Source of the DNA: Acestrorhynchus altus
Lineage: Eukaryota; Chordata; Actinopteri; Characiformes; Acestrorhynchidae
Length of the DNA: 64,000 nt
NCBI GenBank assembly: GCA_034509495.1
Contig: CM067504.1
Coordinates: 42,194,170 to 42,258,169, forward strand
Direction: 5' to 3'
This document shows positions 37,015 through 48,199 of the stretch, piece by piece; position 1 is the first letter of the stretch, and each line of letters begins with the position of its first letter. Under the pieces are notes generated by a model, which saw only the letters and a program-made list of their open reading frames with translations, did no database searches and was not told the origin of the DNA. Made by a program: the position numbers and the translations under genes.

Positions 37015-38454
37015 TTACAAGTCGGCGGTGATGACCGATTCACTATAAATGAGTCTGTTAGACTCGGCCAGAAGGGCCGCCTGAGCCGGGTCCAGCTGCA
37101 GCCCTTTCTGCGCCATGTGTCCAAACACTGGCATTGCACCACCCTGCACAGTGGACATGGGGGTCAGGGCCACGCAGTGGGAGAGCAGTGGAGTATTTGC
37201 ATCATGGTTGGAGCCTGTTGAAGGCACGCTGGTCACGTGGCCGGTGCTGGTGGAGCCACTGGCACTGCTGGGGGAGCGACTCTTGGGTGGAGGGCAATGC
37301 TGGACCACCCTGGTGGGTGCCTGAGCTGGGGCAAAGTGGGCAGCAGGGAATGCTGCATATCCTGGTGGAATTGCATATCCATTAACAGGAATGAAACGCT
37401 GATTCTGTGATATAGGTGCTGCCATGAAGCCTGCAATCTGGGCGGGAGGTAGCCCTTGTGGAGCACCATAGATGTAGCCGGCGTACCGTGGGCTGCTGAG
37501 GTTACTGACCGGGCTGGCGCTGAGGGAGGTGGTCTGGGTGGTGGCATTGCCCCCCGATGGAGTGCTGGAGCTGGCATGAGACGACAGGCCCTCCCAGGCA
37601 CGTAAACGAGCATGGATGTCCTTGAACCTTGGTCTCCGCGCGGGACCCTCCTGCCAGCATTCGGTCATTAACGCATACATACGTGGAGGGCAATCCTCTG
37701 GACAGGGCAAAAGCTGCCTTTTGCGCACCATCTCCATCACCTCCTGGTTGCTGAAGCCATAATAGGGCTGTAGGCCGAAACTGAAGATCTCCCACAGTAC
37801 TACCCCAAATGCCCAGATATCCGAGTCTGTGGTAAACTTGCCGTAAGCAATCGCTTCCGGAGGCATCCAGCGGATGGGCAGTGACGTTTTGGGCTGGACA
37901 CGGTAGTAATCGGATGCATAGATCTCCCTAGACAGTCCCAGGTCAGAGATCTTCACGTGCAGCTGCTCTCCTACCAGTATGTTCCTGGCTGCGAGGTCCT
38001 TATGGACAAAAAAATGCCCTGAAAGGTACTCCATCCCTGCTGCAACTTGAGTTGCCAAGTGCAGGAAGTCCCCATGGTCCAGGCTGGACTTTACCGTGCC
38101 ATCCTCATCACTGCTGCACCCTACATCTGAGTGCGGGGAGCGCATGATGAGGAACTCATGGAGGTCTCCGAGGGCCAGGAACTCGAACAGCATGCAAACA
38201 GGCTGCTCCTGGGTCACCACACCCAGCAGGCACACCACATTGGGGTGGTGGAGCTCGGTGAGGGTGGAAGCCTCCTGCTGGAAGTCCCCCCACAGCTGTG
38301 GGCTGGAGAAATCCTTCAGGGTCTTGATGGCCACCAGCTGAGCGTGCTCCATGCCTGGCAGATACAGGTGCCCCTTGTAGATCTTCCCAAAGGTGCACTC
38401 GCCCAGCTCCTCCATGAAGCGCACTGCAGACAGAGGCAGCTCTTTGGCCTTGCT
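37015..38454 (-). CDS. ror1: ror1 last exon: pseudokinase domain and C-terminal tail
   Basis: 479 codons plus TAA, entered in phase 0 after a TTTAG acceptor. It begins SKAKELPLSA, then the kinase domain (about residues 11-277 of this exon). The nucleotide loop is altered (LGECTFGKIYKG, with fewer glycines than G-x-G-x-x-G). The VAIK lysine is kept (residue 44), HRD is HKDLAARN (from residue 151) and DFG is DLG (171-173), the known ROR pseudokinase substitutions. The activation segment has paired tyrosines (ASDYYRV). The tail carries two Ser/Thr-rich stretches around a Pro-rich segment (for example PPPKSRSPSSASGSTSTGH). It ends ESVITADL, in the place of the usual ESMISAEL-like end. A whole kinase region in one exon is typical of ROR genes. 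Confidence 0.97.
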   Translation of the reverse strand, partial: SKAKELPLSAVRFMEELGECTFGKIYKGHLYLPGMEHAQLVAIKTLKDFSSPQLWGDFQQEASTLTELHHPNVVCLLGVVTQEQPVCMLFEFLALGDLHEFLIMRSPHSDVGCSSDEDGTVKSSLDHGDFLHLATQVAAGMEYLSGHFFVHKDLAARNILVGEQLHVKISDLGLSREIYASDYYRVQPKTSLPIRWMPPEAIAYGKFTTDSDIWAFGVVLWEIFSFGLQPYYGFSNQEVMEMVRKRQLLPCPEDCPPRMYALMTECWQEGPARRPRFKDIHARLRAWEGLSSHASSSTPSGGNATTQTTSLSASPVSNLSSPRYAGYIYGAPQGLPPAQIAGFMAAPISQNQRFIPVNGYAIPPGYAAFPAAHFAPAQAPTRVVQHCPPPKSRSPSSASGSTSTGHVTSVPSTGSNHDANTPLLSHCVALTPMSTVQGGAMPVFGHMAQKGLQLDPAQAALLAESNRLIYSESVITADL

Positions 38455-40577
38455 CTAAACGAGAAAGTCAGAAAGAAATGTGAGTTCTGTGGATCATCTA
38501 AACCAATAACACAAAACTAAACACGGAGAAGGCTTTGAACGAACCCTTTCCCCAGAATCTCTGCTACATCATTCCGTTTCCCCAGCAGTACAAAACGTTT
38601 TGGAGGTTTTCAAGTGCCCCCTTTGTTGCTGACCACTGCTTTGATGTGGTCTAGCCTCTGACCCCGTCTGTGGCCCCTGACTCCTGCTGTGCCCAGCAGT
38701 TGAGCAAAGGCTGTGTGGGCTAAAGATCTGAACAAGCACCCACACATCAAAGTGAAGGATTTGCCTCCATCAACATTTAGAACAGTTGTAAAGAATCCAG
38801 ATGTAGGTCGATTAGCAGGTCATTTAGCAGGCTAAGGTTTTTAAAACCTAAACCAGTGGCCTGCTGAAGACCTGATGAAGACCTGCTGAAGTCCTACTGA
38901 AGTCCTGCTGAAGACCTGATGAAGACCTGCTGAAGCCTACTGAAGTCCTACTGAAGTCCTGCTGAAGTCCTGCTGAAGTCCTACTGAAGCCCTACTGAAG
39001 TCCTGCTGAAGTCCTGCTGAAGTCCTACTAAAGTCCTACTGAAGTCCTACTAAAGTCCTACTAAAGTCCTACTGAAGTCCTACTGAAGTCCTGCTGAAGT
39101 CCTACTGAAGTCCTACTGAAGCCCTACTGAAGCCCTACTGAAGTCCTGCTGAAGTCCTGCTGAAGTCCTGCTGAAGCCCTACTGAAGTCCTGCTGAAGTC
39201 CTGCTGAAGTCCTGCTGAAGTCTTCTCTACTCAACTCGATTCTGTTCTGCCTATTAGTTGTTCCACTTTCCACTGTTTACTTTACTGTGTCGTATTGTGA
39301 AGCCCCCAAAAAAACACCACTATTTGTTGCTCAGAGGTTTTCACACAGTAACGTTTCCTGCTGTCGCTGATCATATGGAATAACGTTTGATAAACCTGTG
39401 AAACCAGAGACCAGAGAGTAAAGAGCGAGTAAAGCCCAGTAGAGTCTGTACTATGACGTGTAAACAGACTCTACAGTTCTGCTCTCAGCCTGTGGACGTC
39501 ACTGCTCAACACTTTCTCTCTGAGTGTGTGATGAACCGCTGGTCTCCAGCCGAGCCAGTCCGAACGCGGGCTGAGTGCCGCCGAGAGTCAGAGGAGGCTT
39601 CATCTGAAGTTGCCTTGAATGTAAAGAATGCAGAAACCCAATAATGACAATGTGATGGCCCATAGATTCTTCAGCCTCAGTTTGATTGTATCCATATGTC
39701 CCATCTCTGCTTCTTCCGCAGTTATTTTACTCTCTGGACATAAAAATAAAGGAATGTAAAGGAACAGGCTGGGATGGTGTAACTCCGTGTGGTTAGGAAT
39801 TCTGTGTTTTTGTAAGGTTTTTATTTAAGGAAACAGTTCAGCACAAACATTATTTTCCACAAATTTCTCCTGACCGTACGTCTTAATCAGCAGAGACATG
39901 TTTGGTTTCTGCAGCAATGAGACCATTTTAGAGGACAATGAACTTTCTCACCAATAACATTTTGCAACTGCGTTCCTGAAGAGACAGAGTTCACTGTAAT
40001 TAAAGCAAATATAGAGATTTTATCGTTTTTTATAAGGGACTCAAAATAGTACTTTAGAAATCACAGGTTTAGAAAAAGCTCATTTTGTATTATTTGCTTT
40101 TGGTATTTGTTCAGCTTTGCTTGTTTTTGAACGAGCCAATCAGAACACAGATCTTTTAAAGGCACTGTATCATAAATGTTGACAGATTGACAGATTCTGT
40201 CGATTGTTCAGTTTAATAATTTTTTTTTACACCAAAGCAAGCAGTACTTCTGCCCCCTTGTGGAGACACTGCTAAACTACAGTTCTCTCCACTGAAAACA
40301 TGTCTCTCCATTTTTGTCCGTTTCCAGTTCTCTACCCTTTCTCTGTATCTGCTCTGGACACGGTGTAAATCATTCTGGATGATACAGAATAATTATTCAG
40401 AGACACGGTTTTCATTGGACGGTGATGATATGAGAGATTATACATCTGCATAAACATCTGCAGTAAATATATGACGTATGGTGTCACGGATCCATAGATG
40501 GAGTTCAAATGGGTTCCACACAAATGGCTACAGGGCTTCACAGTAAACTGACCAGGTGCATGTTCTTCACCTCTCAC
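38455..40577 (-). other. ror1: ror1 intron before the kinase exon
   Basis: A 2.1-kb intron, donor GTGAGA at 40577, acceptor AG at 38456-38455. It holds the 12-bp minisatellite at about 38866-39220 and otherwise unique AT-rich DNA. Confidence 0.93.
38866..39220. repeat. 12-bp minisatellite (gaagtcctactg) in ror1 intron
   Basis: About 29 units of gaagtcct(a/g)ctg, with early gaagacctgatg variants on the left. Highly homogeneous. It ends about 410 bp upstream of the kinase-exon acceptor in transcript terms. Confidence 0.97.
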
Positions 40578-40786
40578 CTTAGGCTTGTAGGCAGGGAGCA
40601 TGGACATCTCCACATTCTGGCCACGCACGGGCTTCGGCTGGCGCTGTGCAGGAGGACGGGAGGATTTCTGGTTGTTCCGGCACACACAGATAAAGAAAAA
40701 CAGCAAGCCAATGGCTAGAGGGATGGCCACACTGGGAACCAGGATATAGAGGATCTCCACGCTGCCTCCACGCTTCTCCTTCGAGT
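40578..40786 (-). CDS. ror1: ror1 transmembrane exon
   Basis: 69 full codons plus two bases that complete an Asp codon with the preceding exon. It encodes a short extracellular juxtamembrane stretch (SKEKRGGSVE), a transmembrane helix (ILYILVPSVAIPLAIGLLFF and following FICVC), then basic, Pro-rich cytoplasmic sequence ending NVEMSMLPAYKPK. Acceptor CAG at 40788-40787, donor AAG|GTGAGA. The intracellular NVEMSML and YKPK sequences are characteristic of ROR1. Confidence 0.96.
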
Positions 40787-41439
40787 CTGATCAGCACAAA
40801 CAACAGAAACACTGTGTGAGAGAGCTGTAGTGGTGAGCTGCCCACAAAGATGCTCTTTCGGATTTGAACAAACTGCCCGGTTTATATCAATCATACTGAA
40901 ATACCACGTCCTCAAAATGCTGAAGAACCGAAACATCTGCAGGTCATTAAACTACTTTAGAAGAGAGCTGTAGATCGATAACGAGGAATCTGAGCAGATT
41001 AAACAGGTCAAATCTGACATATACAACCTGCCTAATGGCTGATCCATCAACCAGCATGTTTTGTGTTAGAAGTGTTTTACAGTGTAGATAACAGTGTATT
41101 TACACAACAATCCGATCTTAATCCCAACATCACGTGGTCGTGTAAAGCGCTTAGATCAGAGTGTAATAATGTGATAAAGAGCTGGATTATACTCCAGTAA
41201 TCTGACTTCCCTGTGCATGTACACTCTACACCATAACTCTTCCCCGTTTCTCAGTCCGATTGTCTGCATTGATCGGATTACTGAGTGCATGTAAACACAC
41301 TGACTGATCAGAAAGTGAAAGGTTCAGCTCCTGAAGTCTGATAGTCAGTTTATAGTCTCGATTCCTGTCAGTTCTGTAAATGATTTTCCATGAAACTAAT
41401 CCTTCCTGTAACAGTTTGTCTGTGTCCAGTGTTTCTCAC
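40787..41439 (-). other. ror1: ror1 intron between kringle and transmembrane exons; possible small element inside
   Basis: A 653-bp intron. Around 41130-41300 there are partly inverted sequences (tgcatgtacac at one end, tgcatgtaaacacactgactg at the other, plus aatccgatc and gatcggatta), which look like a small inverted-repeat element. Not firmly assigned. Confidence 0.7.
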
Positions 41440-41685
41440 CACACGGAGCGATGTCACACAGCTCCAAGCGCATGCTGTCGTCCAGAGTGAAGCACCACGG
41501 AGCCTCCTGCTTGTTGCCAGGGTTACGACAGTATGAGTGGCCGCCATTGAGCTCTGGGTATCGAAGGGCCAGGAAGTTGTGGCTGTGGGGGTACTGCGAG
41601 TTCCAAGGCTGGCACTGGCGGCCCGACTTGGTCACACTGGCTGTCCCGCGATAGTCTGCACCGGTGTTGTTGAAACATTTGTGAT
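41440..41685 (-). CDS. ror1: ror1 kringle exon
   Basis: 81 full codons with split codons at both ends (phase 1 each). It starts HKCFNNTGADYRG and ends LELCDIAPC. Six cysteines in kringle spacing, the conserved NGGHSYCRNPG and PWCFTLD motifs, and an N-linked glycosylation sequon (NNT). The acceptor is CCGTAG and the donor G|GTGAG. In the protein this domain follows the Frizzled domain and precedes the membrane. Confidence 0.97.
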
Positions 41686-41914
41686 CTACGGCAAAAGGGT
41701 AAGACAGGTGTAGTTCAAAGTCAACTCTAGGGACTTTTTGACTGTTCCTTTTGACTGTCCGGAGTTAAGAGTTCTCACGATGTAAACAACTAATCGTCTA
41801 TGAAGTCAGTTGCTGATTTTGAGTCGATCGTTGTTGTTCCCCTAGTAACCATTTAACAATGATCAAAACAAACAGTCGTAATGAAACGCTGTGGGATTGA
41901 GAAGATGAGCTTAC
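41686..41914 (-). other. ror1: ror1 intron between Frizzled and kringle exons
   Basis: A 229-bp intron with GTAAGC donor at 41914 and TAG acceptor. No internal feature seen. Confidence 0.93.
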
Positions 41915-42232
41915 TTTTATTGATGGACTCAGCCATGGGTATTCCTATCCTCATGCAGTTGGCTGCCTCGGGGCTGTCCGAGGCAGCCAGGTCCTCACAG
42001 TTGGGCAGCTTGAGGCGTTTGAGGATGATGGGGTTGGAGCGGGCGATGATGTACTCGGTCTTACACAGGTCGTTCTCCAGGATCTCACACTCGTCCTTGC
42101 ACAGATCCCGCGGTTTGTCTATCCCAGAGCTGCGGTCACAGGTTGGGAAGGCGAAGTGGCAGAGGGAGGGGATGGCAAACTGAGAGCAGCGATCCGATAG
42201 GTGGTTGGATGTGCCGATCATCGTGAACGCAG
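41915..42232 (-). CDS. ror1: ror1 Frizzled cysteine-rich domain, second exon
   Basis: 105 full codons with split codons at each end. It encodes most of the Wnt-binding cysteine-rich domain: TMIGTSNHLSDRCSQFAIPS, the KPRDLCKDECE motif and PNCEDL, with eight cysteines that join two in the previous exon to make the ten of a Frizzled domain. It ends GIPMAESINK and joins NHKC of the kringle exon through an AAT codon made of A plus AT. Acceptor CTAG, donor A|GTAAGC. Confidence 0.97.
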
Positions 42233-43465
42233 CTAGAGAGGAAAGAACACAAGACCCGACACATCATCTCTGTTCTGGTGATGCACTGGGTTTGTCTTGC
42301 GACACTCAGCTTCAGGTTCATCGAGTTTCTTCACTGACATTGAAATGACCTTTAAAATAAATGATGGTTTGAATAAAAGTTTCTGTTCCAAACTGTTGTT
42401 AAAAGCACGTAAATCTGTGAGTCTCTGAGGTCGTGTGCAAAAACGTACAAGGGCTGGAGACGCTGCCTTGGCCTCGACTGATAATCACAGACAATGTCTG
42501 GCTTCAGATCCGTTACACTGCTAGATCTGGCAGTACAGTCTCAGACAACACTGTTTAAGACTCAGAGCAGCCCTTCTGCACACCGTACTCTGATTTAGAA
42601 CCATGACCTTCAGAGGAACATTGCTCTGATCCCTTGACAAGAGGTAGAGGCAGGTCTCAGCTCAGCATGGTTCCTCTGCTGTCCTCACGGACAAAAATAA
42701 GGAGTTTCCAAATGACAGAAATGAGAGTGGACTGCGGGCAGCAGGCGTTGTGTAACACACAGGAATGTGAATGCCTTTGAAACACAGTGCTGGTGCTTTT
42801 TCTGTCCCATTTCAGACACTGAACCACTGAACTCACCAGAACTGAGAGATGAATGCAGAAGAAAAGCACCACAAACACTATGGAAATGAACAGAGAACGT
42901 TCTGTAAATCCTTTAAAGATCATTTAGAAAAACACGTTCAGGAAGTGTTAACTTAGCATAACTATATTTATGGAAGTCAGTCACCGTAAGTAACAGTTGG
43001 CCTGTCATGACAATAAACTTTTACACTGATTTTATAAATGAATCATAATTCATTTATTTCAGCAAATTCTACAGGAAAATGTCAGGACCTCTATCTGTGA
43101 GCTGACTCTTAAGAGAATGTGGGTCATGCAGAAAGACAACGACTCTAAATCCACTAGTGGTTCTAAAGAATGTTTAAAGAAGAATAAAGTCAAGGTTCTG
43201 GAATGGTCCCGTCCCGAAATGTTGTGGAAGAACCTGAAACCCACCAACATAACAGAGCTGAAGCTGGTTTGTATAGAATTTATATTATAACCAATAAATA
43301 TTGGATCATTGTCTTCAATTAATAAATGATCAGTGTCAAATTTTTGATGAATTATAATAATAATTATATTTGATTTGGTTCCTTATCTACATTTAGTTTT
43401 ATATATACAGTGTTTATCAGACACCCCCACATAACGGCTCCTGAAGGAGAAATGAAGGACAGTAC
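42233..43465 (-). other. ror1: ror1 intron within the Frizzled domain
   Basis: A 1.2-kb intron containing a Tc1-like fragment at 43050-43275. Donor GTACTG at 43465, acceptor AG at 42234-42233. Confidence 0.93.
43050..43275 (+). mobile_element. Decayed Tc1-like fragment in ror1 intron
   Basis: Opposite in direction to ror1, the plus strand keeps atgtgggtcatgcagaaaga followed by caacgactctaaa (the Q-D-N-D-P segment near the second catalytic Asp, damaged), then gttctggaatggtccc and gaaatgttgtggaagaacct (the E-M-L-W segment). It is truncated at both ends. Confidence 0.65.
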
Positions 43466-43593
43466 CGGTTATCTGGGTTTCGATTTCTCCCTGCATCTGT
43501 AGTGAATCTACGAAGATGCTCCTGTTCCCAATGAAGCGAGCGCAGGCTATTCCTCTGTATGGCTGACAGAAGCCTTCCTCATCAAAGTCCACC
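43466..43593 (-). CDS. ror1: ror1 Frizzled cysteine-rich domain, first exon
   Basis: 42 full codons, one base of a split codon on the left in transcript order and one on the right. It reads VDFDEEGFCQPYRGIACARF then IGNRSIF...MQGEIETQIT, with the first two cysteines of the Frizzled domain. The acceptor is CTTCAG and the donor G|GTACTG, a GT with non-optimal +5. It is entered in phase 2, whereas the Ig exon ends in phase 1, which shows that another exon lies between them. Confidence 0.96.
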
Positions 43594-44046
43594 CTGAAGG
43601 ATTAAAGACAACACAGGAAGCAGATGGTCAGTATCAGGAATCAGATGTCAGACAAGTAACGTGCAGGGACATGTGGCTACTACCAGCCTCCTGTAAATGA
43701 TAATGGTGATTAAAGAACTGGTGAGGACGCAGATACACCAGAAGGTTTCAATGTTCTTTAATGACTGCAGGTTTAATGATGAACACTAAGGGGCGGCAAG
43801 ACTCACAACATTCTAGAACTGCCCCCACATTCAGAGTATGGACTCTGCTCTTACTGGAGTGCCTAGGACTCAGTCCTGACTCAGCTTTGTTGTCCTACAC
43901 GAGAAAAACATATTTCTGCTCAATGTAACGAGAACTTCGGACATCAGAACTCGACCCGGTATAATAAATACAGAAGGAGGCAGAAGTTACTGTTGGTGCA
44001 CCTACAGAGGACACAGGAAGAGGAGGGTAAACTGGGTCCTCTGTGT

Positions 44047-44142
44047 CCTCTCCAGGATTTAGTTCCGACTGCCTGGATGGCTGTGTGTATGGCTGAGCTG
44101 CAGCACGGCCGTCCAGGCAGTCAGAACAAAGTCCTGGAGAGG
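44047..44142 (+). repeat. 35-bp-arm hairpin in ror1 intron
   Basis: Arms 44047-44081 and 44108-44142 are inverted repeats matching at 31 of 35 positions, with a 26-base loop. In plus-strand RNA two of the four mismatches become G-U pairs, giving 33 of 35 paired. Non-coding. It could be a small foldback element or an unannotated RNA hairpin; no evidence of transcription is available. Confidence 0.8.
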
Positions 44143-44574
44143 ACTGTTACACTCTGGACCAGGATCCTGCTCTACACAGGCAGTAATTTGAACCATCTGG
44201 ATGGGTGTTTCTGTGTTTGAGAAAGAGGCAGCGTCTGAGGGATCGTGGTTTTACTCCACAGTGTCGTGCCACATGCCTTCCCCCCAGTGATGTCATACTA
44301 GTGCACATTAGTGAGGTCACCAGCAGAACAGCTCTTTGAGTTGGACAGATAGTGAACGCTGTGTTGCTTCAGAAAGAACTGAATCAAAAGTTATGAACTG
44401 AAATAGACATATTTATCACTGAGATCTAAAGCAGGACGTCTCCTGAAAACGTATAAGCACAGGCATGTGGGCCAATCAGAGTCAGACAAAACACAGTCGT
44501 CAGCATCTCAACGCTGAAGCCTGGTCTGCAACTCTTTATCACGATACATTTAGTTCCTGTTGAGAATAAAGTTC

Positions 44575-44900
44575 AGACTGTTCTGATCAATGTTTATTGA
44601 TCGTCGTGTCTCTCAGGACGGCGTCGGGTTTAACGCAACATGCCAGACGTCTCTGCATGGAGGTGTAGAGGTTCCTAATGGTGTCCCGTGATGATCCATC
44701 CCATGCAGCTTGAATGTTCTCACTCAGTTCTGCAGATGGTGTGGTAGGGGTGGAGTGTTGATAGAGCGTCCAATAGCATCCCACACATTTTCAATCAGGG
44801 ACAGGTCTGGAGATGAGACCGACCACGGCGTAGTATCTGTGTCTTCAAGACGAGATCTTGAGACGGCAGCAGTGTGTGGACGAGCGCCTTTTCACATGTA
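44575..44900 (-). mobile_element. Truncated Tc1-like element, C-terminal transposase part (inverted relative to the 63.5-kb copy)
   Basis: The minus strand encodes remnants of the catalytic core, including a PDLSLIENVW-type sequence with the catalytic Glu. It is a near copy, reverse-complemented, of 63540-63850, with matching stretches such as gtgtcttcaagacgagatct. Truncated at the 5' side. Confidence 0.75.
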
Positions 44901-45355
44901 ATGATCAGCACCTGCTGAAACTCACCCTCATTTTTATTCTTTCAGTTTAAAAATAAATGAATAAATGAAGCAGGACAGAGGCTCCATACGGAACGGTGTG
45001 TGTTAGTCCATGCGACCACAGACTGGAGGCTAAATGACGAGGGACAACAGAAAGCTCGTATAGTGCTTATGTATAAACATGTAGACTGATGTTTGTGTTT
45101 GTCTCTGGTGGGTCTGGTCTGTGTTCTGTTTGGGAAACCAGTGCTCTTCCATTTAGTGGAAAGTGATTCCCTTAAATTAACCAAGTAGCACTAAAACTTT
45201 AATAAAGTAGTCCCTGGATTTCAGCATCCTCTCAGTGTCCACGTGCATTCCCCAGGAATGATACTGATGTCCACAAACAACAAGAAATATAAACATACAA
45301 TTCAATGAAACCAGCAGGTTTTTCATTTAACTCCTCTCAGACACTCCAATTAAAG

Positions 45356-45432
45356 AGAATGAAGATCACTGAGAGAGAATGAAGATCACTGAGAGAGAAT
45401 GAAGATCACTGAGAGAGAATGAAGATCACTGA
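45356..45432. repeat. 20-bp tandem repeat (gagagagaatgaagatcact)
   Basis: Four near-perfect 20-bp units. Confidence 0.95.
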
Positions 45433-48199
45433 GATGACTTGAGTCTTGAAGTGAATCCTATCACTTATGTTTTTCGTGTCTTAAACATTCTTAACATGTT
45501 ACCGTGGTGGGCTGCAGCCTCAGCCAAGAGACTGTGATATCTTCTCAGCAATCAGGAGAACCCCTAGTAAAAATATCTGATTACCAGAAAATGATCAGCT
45601 ACATCTTCTGGTGAGATCTGTTAAAGAAAGGCTGATGATTCTAGTTGCAATTCTAGGCTTTTTTTAAATTTCTCCTCCAGGACTAGTCTGAGGTGTCACA
45701 GATTCTGATGTCATAAAGTTCAGTCACTCCTCTATCACTGTCACGACGGGTCCGGACACAATTCCGAGGAGCGTTTCCAGTAGACTGGGTAGACCAGTAC
45801 GAGCGATGCTTCCACACACCCGCAGATTCAGCTCCTTCCGTCACACTGTGGCCTTTGGCCCAAATGCAATCACTCCTTTTAGCCAATCATCAGCCGAGCA
45901 AATTACACCTCTTACTCATTAGTGTTCCATCAGAATAATTCCGAAGCTATTTTAAGATTAAATTGCTACATAAATGTTGCTTTATTGCGGAAAGTTTTCA
46001 AGAAACAACTCGCTCGCAAAAATAAACCCCTCACTCTCATCACAGACGAGTCTGACTTCTTCAGAAAACCACGACACAGATTCAACACGACAGATATGAA
46101 GTCTGTTGTCCATTACTGACGATACTGGTGCCAAACGTATGTCATAAAACCTGTCCAATCAGTCGTGATGATTTTACTCATATGACTTGTTTACATCTTT
46201 CGGTTGAAACGTCAGAATAAAACCCTCAGAGCGTGGATCCAGTCTAACGTACAGTCGTACGGTCAGCGGCGCAGCAGTAAGTTCATCTCACATGGGCTAA
46301 GATGTTCAGCATATGGAGATGTCAAATGTTGCATGCCTGCACAGCGGAGAGAATGGATTTGGGCTGTGGATATTAGAGCCCGAACCCCCGAGTCTAATAA
46401 AAGCCCTGCAGCTTTCTCCACCCAGCGGCGCTCTCTGGAGAAATCCTCATCTGTCCGGTCATCGTCCAGCTCATTAACAAACAATCAGCATCTCCTCACA
46501 TGTCTCCAAACCCATCTTTAGCAGAGATCCAGAGTTTGTTATGTTGCAGGATGATCCGTCGGGGGGACCATGATACACATAACAAAACTACAAGACCACT
46601 AGAACCATTGTATGATGAATTATCAGAGAGGACTTCAGCTGCTTTGGCTGTAATTAAAATCACGAAAGGCCTGTACAGGACCTGATTGAAGTCATAGGTA
46701 GTGTAGTTATAATTAGGCCACCTAGATAGAATGTTGTCAATGAAGAAGGAAACCATTCCTTCTGCCATCAGATCTTTTGGTGGTATGTCCCGCTCCTGGG
46801 GATCCTGGCTGGATTTTGGAACGGTTCTGCGGTGGGTGCATAACCCCGGCCCCTCGGTAGCTGAGGTGATCGCAGGAGAAGGAGGGAGGTCGGAGGGGAG
46901 GCGGGGCGAAGTTGAAGGGTATAAACAGGGCTGAAGAGGAGTTTGGAAAGTGGTCCATCGTCCAAAATGTAGGCAGGTCATAACGCCACGTTTTTTCTTC
47001 CCTGTGGTTAAACGAACATCCACTGGTTACCTCAAACGGACGCTGGAAAACCGAATCGTACTGAAATGAATTTGAACACACATCCCTAGAGTACAGCTGA
47101 ATCTATTCTCAACTGAAGCAGCAATATTTCTTTATAGTTTAATGTTCCCAAACAGAAAATGACCCCATAAAAACAGAACCCTCTATAAAACATTACTGAC
47201 ACACTGACCAATAAGCTCTCATCAGCCTCCTGTTGTCGTCTCTGCTTTTTGTCAACCGTGAGACCCACACTTAGTGGTTCTAAACGCAAACATTCATTTG
47301 GCCATATACAATAACTGCATGTACCTCCAGTTTCCAACCCCAAACCATCAGAATCGAATGCAGATTCTAAAATCAGGAGGATGTAATTCATTACTCTGCC
47401 ATTCCGTCTCCATATGAATGTGTTTTTACCGCACGGGGTTCACAACGTCAACCGATGGACAGAAAACCTGCGAGCAGAAAGCAGGAACGTGACATTTCAG
47501 GGACACAGCACCGCATGTGCGCTCCGGATCAGCCAAAGAGAAGAGCCTGTGTTGGACTTGGCTCCGTGCTGCGCTGGAGCTCAGGAGGAGTGTGTTTAAC
47601 TTTGGGCTCATTTGTCTCTGGTTCTTGAGGTTTGTGGTGTGTGACCGTGGCCGGAGAGGAAGGGACACACAGCCACTCAGGGACTCTCATTAGAAGCAAG
47701 GAAGAAAGAGAGGAAAGAGTTCTAATATTACACGACACAATAGCAGCCTCTATTAGGAGAACACGGAACACAACCCCATAACCCTCAGCTCTCCCAGAGG
47801 AGGGGCCGAAGACGGGAAAACTCAATTCAGCTCAATGGAAAGACAATTCCATACACAAATATCAATGATCACTCACATTACCAGCCAAACGCTGGGAAAC
47901 AGAACCGACTTCATAAAAATACATACAGAGACAGAGATAATACACTCTGGTTGTCTCTGTAAAGCCGATTATTAAACATGCTGTAAAAATAATTCATCAG
48001 TTTTTCATTTTTATTATTGATTTGCAGTAAATGGCTTAAATATTTGATGGTGTTCTTGGTGATACAGTTTTAAAATATAATGACTGAAACATCCTATATA
48101 TAAAGAGAATAAATAGAAACAGTCATAAGTTACCTGTACTTCACCTTTAAAACTCGCTTTGAATTGTGGGATGTTTTGTAGTCTGATGTTCTCTTATTT

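Noticed and set aside
46496..47023. A 175-codon ORF on the minus strand inside the ror1 intron
   Set aside because: Same strand as ror1 but no family resemblance, no domain and no splice-site context. Overlapping ORFs exist in other frames. Length alone is not convincing in 64 kb.
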